DNA of 64,000 nucleotides, taken from assembly GCF_026342735.1 (NCBI RefSeq), contig NZ_JAPEMM010000001.1, positions 3,472,001 through 3,536,000 on the forward strand, in the 5' to 3' direction. Below, one piece after another: positions 34,159 to 42,009 of the stretch. The DNA comes from Streptomyces sp. NBC_00193 (GTDB lineage: Bacteria; Actinomycetota; Actinomycetes; Streptomycetales; Streptomycetaceae). The number at the start of each line of letters is the position of its first letter. The first letter of the stretch is position 1. The position numbers and the translations under genes are program-made. The notes under the pieces were generated by a model. The model was not told where the DNA came from, did no database searches, and saw nothing but the letters and a program-made list of their open reading frames with translations.

Positions 34159-34196
34159 CGAATGGCCTGTCCGGTGACCTCTGCATAGGCCATTCG
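34159..34196. promoter_or_regulatory. Inverted repeat in the GH26 / ATP-grasp divergent promoter
   Basis: CGAATGGCCT (34159-34168) and AGGCCATTCG (34187-34196) are perfect 10-bp arms separated by 18 bases. It lies in the 132-bp divergent region and could be bound by a dimer on one DNA face. The protein is unknown. Confidence 0.5.
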
Positions 34197-34229
34197 CACC
34201 TGCGCACCCTCCCCGCTTGGTCCGACTAG

Positions 34230-35693
34230 GTGAAAGACACCGTTCCCATGCACGCGCATCCCAGCCAAGTGCCCGCAGTTCTGCTCAGACTCGATCGGAA
34301 TCCGTTCCACCACGGAACCCTCGGCGCCGTCAGATCCCTTGGGCGCACGGGTGTGGAGGTCCATGCCGTCGTCGAGGCCGGGGGAGGTCCCATGGGGCGT
34401 TCGCGCTACCTGCGTGCCGTGCATCCCGGACCGTCCGGCGGACTCGACCCCGAGGCGCCCGAAGCGCTGCTGGAGTGCCTGACCGGGGTCTCCGAACAGA
34501 TCGGCCGCCCGGCGGTGCTCATCGCCATGGACGACCTCAGCGCGATCGCGGTGTCGCGGGTCGCACCGATGCTGACGGACCGTTTCCGGATCCCCCATCA
34601 GCCCGACGACCTGCCGGCGCGGGTGGCCGACAAGGCCGAGCTGTCGCGGCTCTGCGCCCGGTGGGACGTACCGCACCCGGAGACCGTGATCCCGGCGAGC
34701 GGGTCCGAGGCGGCGGAGGCCGCGTGGCGGCTGGGGCTCCCGGTGATCGCCAAGTGGAGCAGGCCGTGGCTGCTGCCCTCCGGCACGGGCCTGCGCAGCA
34801 CCACCCTGCTCCACGCGGCCGCCGAGGCGCGGCGGCTGTACGAGCGCTCGGACGAGGCGGGGAGCCGGCTGCTGCTCCAGCGGTTCCTGCCGGCCGGGCC
34901 GGACACCGACTGGTTCTTCCACGGCGCGTTCGCCCGGGGCGGGCGTCCGCTGATCACCGGGTCGGGGCGCAAGGAGATGTCCTGGCCGGTGCGGACGGGG
35001 CTGACGGCGGTCGGGCGGTGGCTGCCGGACCCGGCGGTGGAGGAGGCGGGGCTGCGGCTCGCCGAGCGGCTGGGCTACCAGGGGATCCTGGACCTGGACT
35101 TCCGCCGGGACGAGCAGGGCGTCTTCCGCCTGGTGGACTTCAACCCGCGTCCGGGGGCGCAGTTCAGGCTCTTCACGGACGCGGGCGGCCTGGACGTGGT
35201 CCAGGCGATGTACCTGGACCTGACGGGCCAGCGGGTCCCGGAACCGTCCGGCGGACCGGGCCGGGTGTTCGTGGCGGAGAACTACGCCCTGCTCGCGGCG
35301 GTGCGCGGACGCTCGCTCCCGCGCCGTCCCCCGGCACCGCCCTCCGGGGCGGGCGCCGCGGCCGCCCCCGCGCGACGGGGCCGGGAGCGGGGGCAGGTGG
35401 AGGCGGCGTGGTTCGCGGCCGACGACCCGATGCCGTTCCTGGCGATGCTCGCCGCCTTCCTGGGGCGGGGCGCGTTCAAGGGCTTGCGGGTGCTGCGCGG
35501 GGTCCCCGCGCAGGGCCGCCGGACGGCCCGGGCGGTGGTCCGGGCCCCGCACCAGCGGGGCCGGCAGCTGCCCCCGCCCGCCGCGGCCGGGGCCCCGGGT
35601 GGATCCGCCGGATCGGCCGCATCGGCCGGATCCGGCACCCGGTCCGCCCCGCCGGAGGCCCCGGCGGAGCCGGACGAGCTCGTGACGCGGTGA
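34230..35693 (+). CDS. ATP-grasp carboxylate-amine ligase-like protein
   Basis: The 487-aa protein has the ATP-grasp layout: an N-terminal Rossmann-like part (VPAVLLRLDRNPFHHGTLGA), an ATP-binding region (VADKAELSRLCARW, LPVIAKWSRPWLLP) and metal-binding residues in LDLDFRRDEQGVFRLVDFNP with RPG following. The last 120 residues are Ala/Pro/Arg-rich. GTG 34230 or ATG 34248 may start it; neither has a strong ribosome-binding site. Enzymes of this class join a carboxylate to an amine, so it may decorate the glycan or make its donor. An eight-base tandem repeat covers its stop codon. Confidence 0.82.
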   Translation: MKDTVPMHAHPSQVPAVLLRLDRNPFHHGTLGAVRSLGRTGVEVHAVVEAGGGPMGRSRYLRAVHPGPSGGLDPEAPEALLECLTGVSEQIGRPAVLIAMDDLSAIAVSRVAPMLTDRFRIPHQPDDLPARVADKAELSRLCARWDVPHPETVIPASGSEAAEAAWRLGLPVIAKWSRPWLLPSGTGLRSTTLLHAAAEARRLYERSDEAGSRLLLQRFLPAGPDTDWFFHGAFARGGRPLITGSGRKEMSWPVRTGLTAVGRWLPDPAVEEAGLRLAERLGYQGILDLDFRRDEQGVFRLVDFNPRPGAQFRLFTDAGGLDVVQAMYLDLTGQRVPEPSGGPGRVFVAENYALLAAVRGRSLPRRPPAPPSGAGAAAAPARRGRERGQVEAAWFAADDPMPFLAMLAAFLGRGAFKGLRVLRGVPAQGRRTARAVVRAPHQRGRQLPPPAAAGAPGGSAGSAASAGSGTRSAPPEAPAEPDELVTR

Positions 35694-35729
35694 CGTCGTG
35701 ACGCGGTGACGCGGTGACCTCGTAAGACG
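35682..35729. repeat. Eight-base tandem repeat over the ATP-grasp stop codon
   Basis: Six units of eight bases follow one another: GTGACGCG, GTGACGTC, GTGACGCG, GTGACGCG, GTGACCTC, GTAAGACG. The stop codon TGA (35691-35693) is inside the second unit. Slippage here would change the C-terminus. Confidence 0.75.
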
Positions 35730-35803
35730 GCGAAGCCCTAGGGCTGCAGGGCGTCGCGGGGCGCAGGTGGCAGTGGACGAACCATGAGGCTGGAGGGACT
35801 GCG

Positions 35804-37078
35804 GTGACACGGATGGACGACCTCGTGGTGGTCGGAGCGGGGCCCTACGGGCTCTCGATCGCGGCCCACGCGGCCGGTGCGGGGCTCGACGTGCGGATCC
35901 TCGGACGGCCCATGGCCTCCTGGCGGGACCACATGCCCGAGGGCATGTACCTCAAGTCGGAGCCGTGGTCCTCCAACCTGTCGGCGCCCGGCGGGCGTTA
36001 CACGCTGGCCGAGTACTGCGCGGGCCGCGGGATCGCCGCCGAACACGGAACTCCGCTGCCCATCGGGACGTTCAGCGCGTACGGGCTCTGGTTCGCCCGG
36101 CACGCGACACCCCCGGTGGAGGAGGCGACCGTCACCGAAGTCACCCCGCAGGGCGGGGGTTTCCTGATCCGCACCGCCGAAGGGCCGCCGCTGCTCGCGC
36201 GGACGGTCGCGCTGGCCGTGGGCGTGATGCCGTTCGTCCGGTACCCCGAGGCGCTACGGGAGCTGCCCGCGGCCCACTACTCGCACAGCAGCGGCCACCG
36301 CGACCTGACCCGCTTCGCCGGCCGCGAGGTCGCCGTGCTCGGCGCCGGGCAGGCGGCCCTGGAGACCGCGGCCCTGCTCGCGGAGAACGGGGCCCGGCCG
36401 TGCCTCGTGGCCCGGCGCTCCCGGCTCAACTGGAACACCGTCCCGCAGCCGCTGCGGCGCCACCCGCTGCGCGCCCTGCGCGATCCGCACAGCGGGCTCG
36501 GCACGGGCTGGCGCAGCTGGGCCTGGTCGGAGCTGCCCTGGGCGGTGCGCCGGCTGCCCGCGCCCACCCGGGAGCGGATCGCGGCGACCGCGCTGGGCCC
36601 GGCCGGGGCCTGGTGGCTGCGGGAGCGCTTCGAGCGGCGGGTCCCCGTGCTGCTCGGGCACCGGTTGCAGCGTGCGGTCCCGGTGGGCGGGCGGACCCGG
36701 CTGGGGCTGTCCACCGCCGCCGGGGAGTCCGTCGTCCTGGACACCGCGCACGTGATCGCGGCGACCGGCTTCACCCCGGACCTGGCCCGGCTGGAGCTGC
36801 TCGACGCGGGGCTGCGGGCCGCGCTGGTCACCGTAGGGGAGAGCGGGACGCCGGAGCTGAGTCCCGGCTTCGAGTCCTCGTGGCCGGGGCTGTTCTTCGC
36901 GGGGCTGCTGACCGCTCCCTCATTCGGCCCTTCCATGCGATTCGTGCACGGTGCCGGCTTCACGGCGGGGAGACTGGTGTCAGGAGTCCGCAAGCGTCTG
37001 GGGGCCCGGGGCCCGCTGACGGGTTCCACCGGTGCGCCCCGGGCCGACCGGGCTCCCGCTGCCGGGCACAGAGCGTGA
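35804..37078 (+). CDS. FAD-dependent oxidoreductase, flavin monooxygenase-like
   Basis: The 424-aa protein binds FAD through VVVGAGPYGLSIAAHA (residues about 8-22) and probably NAD(P)H through AVLGAGQAALETAALL near 175. ATGFTPDL near 322 fits the FMO/lysine-hydroxylase type motif. GGAGGG lies six bases before GTG 35804. It follows the ATP-grasp gene by 110 bp in the same direction and probably works in the same pathway. The substrate is unknown. Confidence 0.85.
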   Translation: MTRMDDLVVVGAGPYGLSIAAHAAGAGLDVRILGRPMASWRDHMPEGMYLKSEPWSSNLSAPGGRYTLAEYCAGRGIAAEHGTPLPIGTFSAYGLWFARHATPPVEEATVTEVTPQGGGFLIRTAEGPPLLARTVALAVGVMPFVRYPEALRELPAAHYSHSSGHRDLTRFAGREVAVLGAGQAALETAALLAENGARPCLVARRSRLNWNTVPQPLRRHPLRALRDPHSGLGTGWRSWAWSELPWAVRRLPAPTRERIAATALGPAGAWWLRERFERRVPVLLGHRLQRAVPVGGRTRLGLSTAAGESVVLDTAHVIAATGFTPDLARLELLDAGLRAALVTVGESGTPELSPGFESSWPGLFFAGLLTAPSFGPSMRFVHGAGFTAGRLVSGVRKRLGARGPLTGSTGAPRADRAPAAGHRA

Positions 37079-37109
37079 GAGCCAGTCACCACACGTGAGA
37101 GGTGTCGCG

Positions 37110-37472
37110 ATGGATGAGCGCGCACAGGGCCGGGGCTGGGTGAGGATCCCGGCCAGCCGTGCGGAGCAGCCCGGCACGACGAGGGCCGCGCCCCCGCAGC
37201 CGTACGGGCAGTCCCCGTACGCGCAGTCTCCGTACGGGCAGTCGTCCCGGCAGTCCTCCGGGCAGGACGCGTCTTCGCAGGATCCGTACCCGCACGCTCC
37301 GCACGCGCACGGCCGGCACGCGCAGGCCCCGTATCAGCAGGCCCCGTACGACCCCTCGATGATCTACCTCTCCCTCGTCAAGCGCTGGCAGGAGGCCGGA
37401 CGCACCCTTCCGGGGCATCCTGACGAGGAGTGGGAGCGGCTCATTTCCCAGCCGTGCTGGCCCGGCCGTTAG
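37110..37472 (+). CDS. Small Gln/Pro/Tyr-rich protein upstream of the phosphatase gene
   Basis: The 120-aa cytosolic protein has a low-complexity middle (SPYAQSPYGQSSRQ and similar; QAPYQQAPYDPS) and a well-conserved-looking C-terminal segment, MIYLSLVKRWQEAGRTLPGH, ending SQPCWPGR. GAGAGGTG is correctly spaced before ATG 37110. It ends just before the SpoIIE-type phosphatase gene and may be its partner. Family not recognised by name. Confidence 0.75.
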   Translation: MDERAQGRGWVRIPASRAEQPGTTRAAPPQPYGQSPYAQSPYGQSSRQSSGQDASSQDPYPHAPHAHGRHAQAPYQQAPYDPSMIYLSLVKRWQEAGRTLPGHPDEEWERLISQPCWPGR

Positions 37473-37486
37473 GTGGTGTGAGTCTC

Positions 37487-39607
37487 GTGGCAGCGGCGGA
37501 GCGAAGCGACAAGAGACCGGACGCCCCAGAGAGCCCGGGTGGAGCCGGGAACGACGGGCGCCCCCTCATCGGCCCGGGCGAGCGGCTCGCGCTCAACGGC
37601 ATGGGCAGCTTCGAGTGGGACCTCGGCGCGGGGACCATGGACATGGACGAGGCCGGGATGGCGGTCTTCGACCTGGAGGGGGAGGAGTACGACCGCACCC
37701 CCGACAGCCTGGGGCTGCGGATCCCGGTCGACGACGCCGCGCGGCTCCGGGACACCGTCCAGGGCGTCCTGGACGGCGGGGAGGAGACGTACGGCCAGTA
37801 CTTCACGGTGCAGCGGCGCGACGGCCGGGACCAGTGGACGCACACCCAGGGCCGGGTCCTGCGGGACGCGGAGGGGCGCCCGGTGCGCATCGTCGGCATC
37901 GTCCGGGACGCGACGGCCGAGCTCGCCCACCTCACGGTGCTGCGCAAGCTGGAGTCGGCGCGCGCCCAGCAGGCGACCATCGTGCAGCGGACCACCGAGG
38001 CCCTGTCGCGGGCGGTGACGGTCGATGACGTGACGGCCACGCTGACGGGCGCGGGGGCGCTGGAGCGGCTCGGCGTCGACGGAATGGCGCTCGGGCTGGT
38101 CGAGGGTGGCCACATCAAGATCATCGCGCTCAGCGGGGAGTCCCTGGAGATCCTCAGCGAGCGCAAGTTCACCCGGCTGGACGGCTCGCTGCCGCTCTCG
38201 CAGGCGGTGCTCAGCCGGAAGGCACGTTTCGTCACCTCGCTGGCGGAGCTGGCGCAAGAGTTCCCGCTGCTCTCCGACTACCTGAACCGCATCCAGTACG
38301 ACGCGGCCGCCTACCTCCCGCTCATCGCGCAGGCCGAGTCCATCGGCGGACTGGTGCTCTTCTACCGGCGCCGCACCGACTTCAGCCCCGAGGAGCGCAA
38401 CCTCTGCCTGGGCCTGGCGGGCATCGTCGCCCAGTCGCTCCAGCGGGCGCTCCTCTTCGACCAGGAGCGCGAGTTCGCCACCATGCTGCAGGCCGCCATG
38501 CTGCCGCGGCGGATCCCCGAGATCACCGGCGGGGAGATCGCGGTGCGCTACCACTCGGCCTGGAGCGGGCGCGAGGTCGGCGGGGACTGGTACGACGTCA
38601 TCTCCCTGCCCCGCGACCGCGTCGGCATCGTCGTGGGCGACGTACAGGGCCACGACACCCACGCCGCCGCCATCATGGGCCAGCTCCGCATCGCACTGCG
38701 GGCCTACGCGGGCGAGGGCCATCCGCCCTCCACCGTGCTGGCGCGCGCCTCACGCTTCCTGGCCGAGCTGGACACCGAACGGTTCGCGACCTGCATGTAC
38801 GCGCAGGTCGACCTGGAGACCGGAGGCGTACGAGCGGTCCGCGCGGGCCACCTCGGACCGCTGATCCGGCACACGGACGGGCGAACGGGCTGGCCCAACG
38901 TGCGCGGTGGCCTGCCGCTCGGGCTGGCCACCGTCTTCGCGCAGGAGGAGTTCCCCGAGACCCGGCTCGACCTGGTCCCCGGCGAGACCCTCGTGCTGTG
39001 CACCGACGGGCTCGTGGAGGAGCCCGGCACCGCCATCACCCAGGGCATGGAGGCCCTCGCCCACGCGGTCCGCAGCGGCCCGCAGGAGGCCGGGGCGCTC
39101 GCCGACCACCTCTCGGACCGGCTGTGGGAGCGCTGGGGCTCCGGCGACGACGTGGCCCTGCTGGTCCTGCGCCGGGCCCCCGACCCGGGCACGCACCGGG
39201 CACCGCGCATCCACCAGTACGTCCACCAGGCGGACCCGGAGGGGCTCTCGGAGGCCCGCTACGCCCTGCGGCAGGCGCTGCGCGACTGGGGCATGCCGGA
39301 GCTCGCCGACGACGTGGAGCTGGCGGCGGGAGAGCTGCTGGTCAACGCCCTGCTGCACACCGACGGCGGAGCGGTGCTGACGATGGAGGTGCTGCCGGAG
39401 CCGGTCCGGCGGATCCGGCTGTGGGTCAAGGACCGCTCCAGCGTGTGGCCGCGGCGGCGGACCCCGGGGGAGTCGGCGACCACGGGGCGCGGGCTGCTGC
39501 TGGTGGACGCGCTGGCCACGCACTGGGGGGTGGAGTCCCGGGGCGACGGCAAGGCGGTGTGGTGCGAGTTCTCGGCGGCGGGCAGCGCGGCGCGGAGCGC
39601 GCCGTGA
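37487..39607 (+). CDS. PAS-GAF-PP2C (SpoIIE)-HATPase signalling protein
   Basis: The 706-aa protein carries a PAS domain (about 35-137, GSFEWDLGAGTMDMDEAG), a GAF domain (about 165-330), a SpoIIE-type PP2C phosphatase domain (about 340-560) and an anti-sigma-type HATPase domain (about 580-700). PP2C metal acids lie in GGDWYDVISL, GDVQGHD, TDGLVE and GSGDDVALLVL. The kinase-like ATPase has ELAAGELLVNALLHTDGG and TTGRGLLLVDAL. It would both dephosphorylate and phosphorylate anti-anti-sigma factors in a partner-switching pathway. The start is uncertain: GTG 37487 or 37478, both after AGGTGG. No sigma, STAS or anti-sigma gene is adjacent. Confidence 0.88.
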   Translation: MAAAERSDKRPDAPESPGGAGNDGRPLIGPGERLALNGMGSFEWDLGAGTMDMDEAGMAVFDLEGEEYDRTPDSLGLRIPVDDAARLRDTVQGVLDGGEETYGQYFTVQRRDGRDQWTHTQGRVLRDAEGRPVRIVGIVRDATAELAHLTVLRKLESARAQQATIVQRTTEALSRAVTVDDVTATLTGAGALERLGVDGMALGLVEGGHIKIIALSGESLEILSERKFTRLDGSLPLSQAVLSRKARFVTSLAELAQEFPLLSDYLNRIQYDAAAYLPLIAQAESIGGLVLFYRRRTDFSPEERNLCLGLAGIVAQSLQRALLFDQEREFATMLQAAMLPRRIPEITGGEIAVRYHSAWSGREVGGDWYDVISLPRDRVGIVVGDVQGHDTHAAAIMGQLRIALRAYAGEGHPPSTVLARASRFLAELDTERFATCMYAQVDLETGGVRAVRAGHLGPLIRHTDGRTGWPNVRGGLPLGLATVFAQEEFPETRLDLVPGETLVLCTDGLVEEPGTAITQGMEALAHAVRSGPQEAGALADHLSDRLWERWGSGDDVALLVLRRAPDPGTHRAPRIHQYVHQADPEGLSEARYALRQALRDWGMPELADDVELAAGELLVNALLHTDGGAVLTMEVLPEPVRRIRLWVKDRSSVWPRRRTPGESATTGRGLLLVDALATHWGVESRGDGKAVWCEFSAAGSAARSAP

Positions 39608-39663
39608 GGGGGCGGACCGTGAGGGGGCGGACGGTGACCGCGCGGATCGTGACCGCGCGCTCA
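39604..39663. repeat. Fifteen-base tandem repeat over the phosphatase stop codon
   Basis: Four 15-base units begin GTGA: two of GTGAGGGGGCGGAC(C/G) at 39604-39633 and two of GTGACCGCGCG followed by GATC or CTCA at 39634-39663. The TGA stop at 39605-39607 lies in the first unit. Confidence 0.75.
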
Positions 39664-39731
39664 CGTCGAGTTGTGGGGTGGTGGGGGCGGGGCGATGATG
39701 CCGCCATGGAACGGTTTCTGTGGAACCTCCC

Positions 39732-39899
39732 GTGCGCCGGCTGAGCAAGCGCGCGGTGACGGGCGTCCTGGCCCTGCTGCTGTGCGCGGCCGGGGCGGCG
39801 ACGGCGGTGGACTGGTCGACCGGGCGTCCGGACACGGACCCGGGGTGTCAGACGGTGGCCTTCATGTCGATGACGGGCGAGGCGCCCGCGTGCCGGTGA
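39732..39899 (+). CDS. Very small secreted or membrane peptide (55 aa)
   Basis: GTG 39732 opens a 55-codon frame with 52 of the last 54 codons ending in G or C, which is the streptomycete coding bias. The product starts VRRLSKRAVTGVLALLLCAA, a compact signal peptide or membrane anchor, and ends with two cysteines (DPGCQTVAFMSMTGEAPACR). GGAACC upstream is a weak ribosome-binding site. No family is recognised. Confidence 0.55.
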   Translation: MRRLSKRAVTGVLALLLCAAGAATAVDWSTGRPDTDPGCQTVAFMSMTGEAPACR

Positions 39900-39932
39900 C
39901 CGGCCGGTCCCGCTGAGGGGCCGCCCGGCTTG

Positions 39933-40017
39933 GGCCGGCACGCGGCTGAGGCCGGCACGCGGCTGAGGCCGACACGCGGCTGAGGCCGACACCCGGCTAG
40001 GGCCGACGCCCGGGTCC
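39933..40017. repeat. Seventeen-base tandem repeat (five units)
   Basis: Five consecutive 17-base units resemble GGCCGRCACGCGGCTGA (39933-39949, then at 39950, 39967, 39984 and 40001), decaying at the last. A partial unit precedes it. It lies between a small secreted-peptide gene and a convergent DUF6299 gene. Confidence 0.85.
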
Positions 40018-40066
40018 CGGTAGCGGCGGCTACCGGAGGGGCGTACGCGCGCACCGCGGGCGGTTG

Positions 40067-40528
40067 CTACCGGTGGTCGATCACCCGGACGGGGTGGGCG
40101 TCCTGCGCGACCGTGTCGATCGACCGGGGCAGCAGTCCGCCGCCGAAGCGGATCTCCTGGAGCTCGGCCCTGGCCAGCGCCTCGCCGGCGTGCACGGTCG
40201 GGGTGAGCCGGAGGGTGCCGTGCGCCGACCAGTCGTGCACCTCGCCGTCGCACTGCGCGTCGCCGCCGCCGATGCTGAGGCGGACGTCCTCCTGCTCGAT
40301 GGTCGCCTTGATCTGAACCGTTCCCGAGGGTGACGGCTCGGAGCAGTGGTACTCACCGAAAAGGTGGATCGTGCCGTCGGGGGCGATGTGGGCTTCCGAC
40401 GATACGTAAATGTCACTGCCGTGAATGGTGCTGCCGTTGGACGTGGCATTCGCCGGGGCGGTGAATACCGCCGTGGCGCCCAGTGCGGCGAGTGCGGCCA
40501 AGGCCATGCGGGGGCCGGTCGCGGCCAT
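40067..40528 (-). CDS. Secreted DUF6299-like protein
   Basis: The 153-aa precursor has a signal peptide ending near ANA and a small beta-rich domain with a cysteine pair (GEYHCSEPS and DAQCDGEVHDW). It fits streptomycete DUF6299 proteins, which share the pattern DGTxxLxGxYxC and CDGxxHxW. CAGGAGG precedes ATG 40528. It is divergent from the lipoprotein gene at 40703. Function unknown. Confidence 0.75.
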   Translation of the reverse strand: MAATGPRMALAALAALGATAVFTAPANATSNGSTIHGSDIYVSSEAHIAPDGTIHLFGEYHCSEPSPSGTVQIKATIEQEDVRLSIGGGDAQCDGEVHDWSAHGTLRLTPTVHAGEALARAELQEIRFGGGLLPRSIDTVAQDAHPVRVIDHR

Positions 40529-40575
40529 CGTTCCTCCTGTTGGACGAGGGGTGCAGGGGTGAGCGGAATTCCGCC

Positions 40576-40614
40576 GGAACGCATTGTGCTGGCATATGGA
40601 GGTCAATGCGTTCC
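40576..40614. promoter_or_regulatory. Inverted repeat in the DUF6299 / lipoprotein divergent promoter
   Basis: GGAACGCATT (40576-40585) and AATGCGTTCC (40605-40614) are perfect 10-bp arms 19 bases apart, between two divergent genes. This is the same geometry as the repeat at 34159-34196, though the arm sequences differ. Confidence 0.5.
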
Positions 40615-40702
40615 GCGGACTCGTGTCGGTGTGTGCAATTGCCCGCTCGGGCGCGTGAGACTGACCGGAATACGTCCCCGAAGATCCCCGAAGGGATCCC
40701 GC

Positions 40703-41308
40703 ATGCGTCAGCCCGCTCTTGTCACGGCCGCCCTCCTCTCGCTCCTGCTGTTCGGTGCCACGGCCTGCTCCGGCGCCCCCGAAGGGGCCGCGCTCGCCCC
40801 GGCCGCGGTGCCCGCCGTGCCGGTCGACGACGGCGCGCCGGGTGTCGGGGACGACCCCGCGGCCGAGCGGGACGGGGTGGCGCGGGCCACTTCGAAGGAC
40901 GCCCATGTGGGTGACTCCGTACGGGTCAGGGGCCGGGAGGTGGGCCGCCACCTCCAGGTGGTGCTGGGCGCCTACGTCGACCCCGCGGTCAGCGTCGAGA
41001 AGAACTTCGCCCCGGCGGCGGGCAAGCGCTGGGTGGCCGCCTCGATGTCGTTCGTCAACGTCGGCGGGGCCTCGTACGGGGCTCTCGGGCGCATGTGGGC
41101 GCTCGACGGCGCGGGGCAGCGCCACCCGGTGGTGCCCACGGGGGAGCTCACGACCGGCAAACCACTCGTCTTCGATTCGCTCTCGGTCGGTGAGCGGGCC
41201 GAAGGATGGGTGGTGTTCGAAATTCCGGAAAACGCGCGCATCGTGCGTCTCCAGTACCAGGACGCGAACATGGTGGCGAATTCCGGAGGTGGATTCTGGG
41301 CCGTCTAG
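40703..41308 (+). CDS. Lipoprotein with a DUF4352-like domain
   Basis: The 201-aa precursor has a lipobox (LLLFGATACSG, Cys near residue 22), so it should be lipid-anchored outside. A low-complexity Ala/Pro/Asp spacer precedes an immunoglobulin-like domain (KRWVAASMSFVNVG, EGWVVFEIPENARIVRLQY), typical of DUF4352 proteins. AAGGGA is seven bases before ATG 40703. Role unknown. Confidence 0.82.
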   Translation: MRQPALVTAALLSLLLFGATACSGAPEGAALAPAAVPAVPVDDGAPGVGDDPAAERDGVARATSKDAHVGDSVRVRGREVGRHLQVVLGAYVDPAVSVEKNFAPAAGKRWVAASMSFVNVGGASYGALGRMWALDGAGQRHPVVPTGELTTGKPLVFDSLSVGERAEGWVVFEIPENARIVRLQYQDANMVANSGGGFWAV

Positions 41309-41365
41309 CCCGCCCGGGTGAAACGGCGTCAAAGGGCCGGGTCGGCGACCACTAAGGTGCGGCGC

Positions 41366-41860
41366 ATGACTTCTACCCAGGCCGAACTCGACCGCTCCAA
41401 GCTCGGCACCCTTTCGGTGCTCGCGTGGATCGGCGACCCCGAAGAGGCCCACGACATTCCCTATCTCCTCGCCTACATCCTCGGGGACGGTCCCGACGGC
41501 CCCGAGGCGAGCGAGGCGGCCGCCCGCGGGCTCCTTGAGGAGATCGGCCTGCCCATCGGCGACGTGGTGATGGACGGAGTCCGCAACCCGTCCTCCTTCC
41601 CGGTGCAGATCCTCCTGGAGGGCAACCAGATCGCGCTGACCCTGCCGGGCATGAACGCGAAGTGCATCGCCCCGCCCGAGTGGGTCAAGGCCGCGGCCGA
41701 CAGCGGGCAGGCGTACTTCCTCTTCGCCACCCGCGCCTGGCCCGAGGCGGTTCCCGGGCAGCCGGTCGAGGCCGAGACGCTGCAGGCGTTCGCGGGTGAC
41801 ACCGAGGTGCTCAACCACAGCGCCCACGCCGTCCTCGCGGTGCGGCGCCTGCAGCGCTAG
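41366..41860 (+). CDS. DUF5949-like cytosolic protein
   Basis: The 164-aa soluble protein (MTSTQAELDRSKLGTLSVLA) has no export signal. The segment GNQIALTLPGMNAKCIAPPE looks like a conserved core. I assign it to the DUF5949 family from memory of similar streptomycete proteins; function is unknown. AAGGTG precedes ATG 41366. It is separated from the lipoprotein gene by 57 bp. Confidence 0.65.
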   Translation: MTSTQAELDRSKLGTLSVLAWIGDPEEAHDIPYLLAYILGDGPDGPEASEAAARGLLEEIGLPIGDVVMDGVRNPSSFPVQILLEGNQIALTLPGMNAKCIAPPEWVKAAADSGQAYFLFATRAWPEAVPGQPVEAETLQAFAGDTEVLNHSAHAVLAVRRLQR

Positions 41861-42009
41861 GCACCCTTCGCCCGCACGGCGTGCGCACGGCGTGCGCCGG
41901 CCCCCGCTCCGGCCGCCGGGCTCCCAGCCTGCCCGGTGGCCGGTCCGCCCGTTCCCGGCCGCCCTGCGGGCCTCGCTCAGGGCCTCGCTCGTGCCGCGCT
42001 CCGGCCGGC

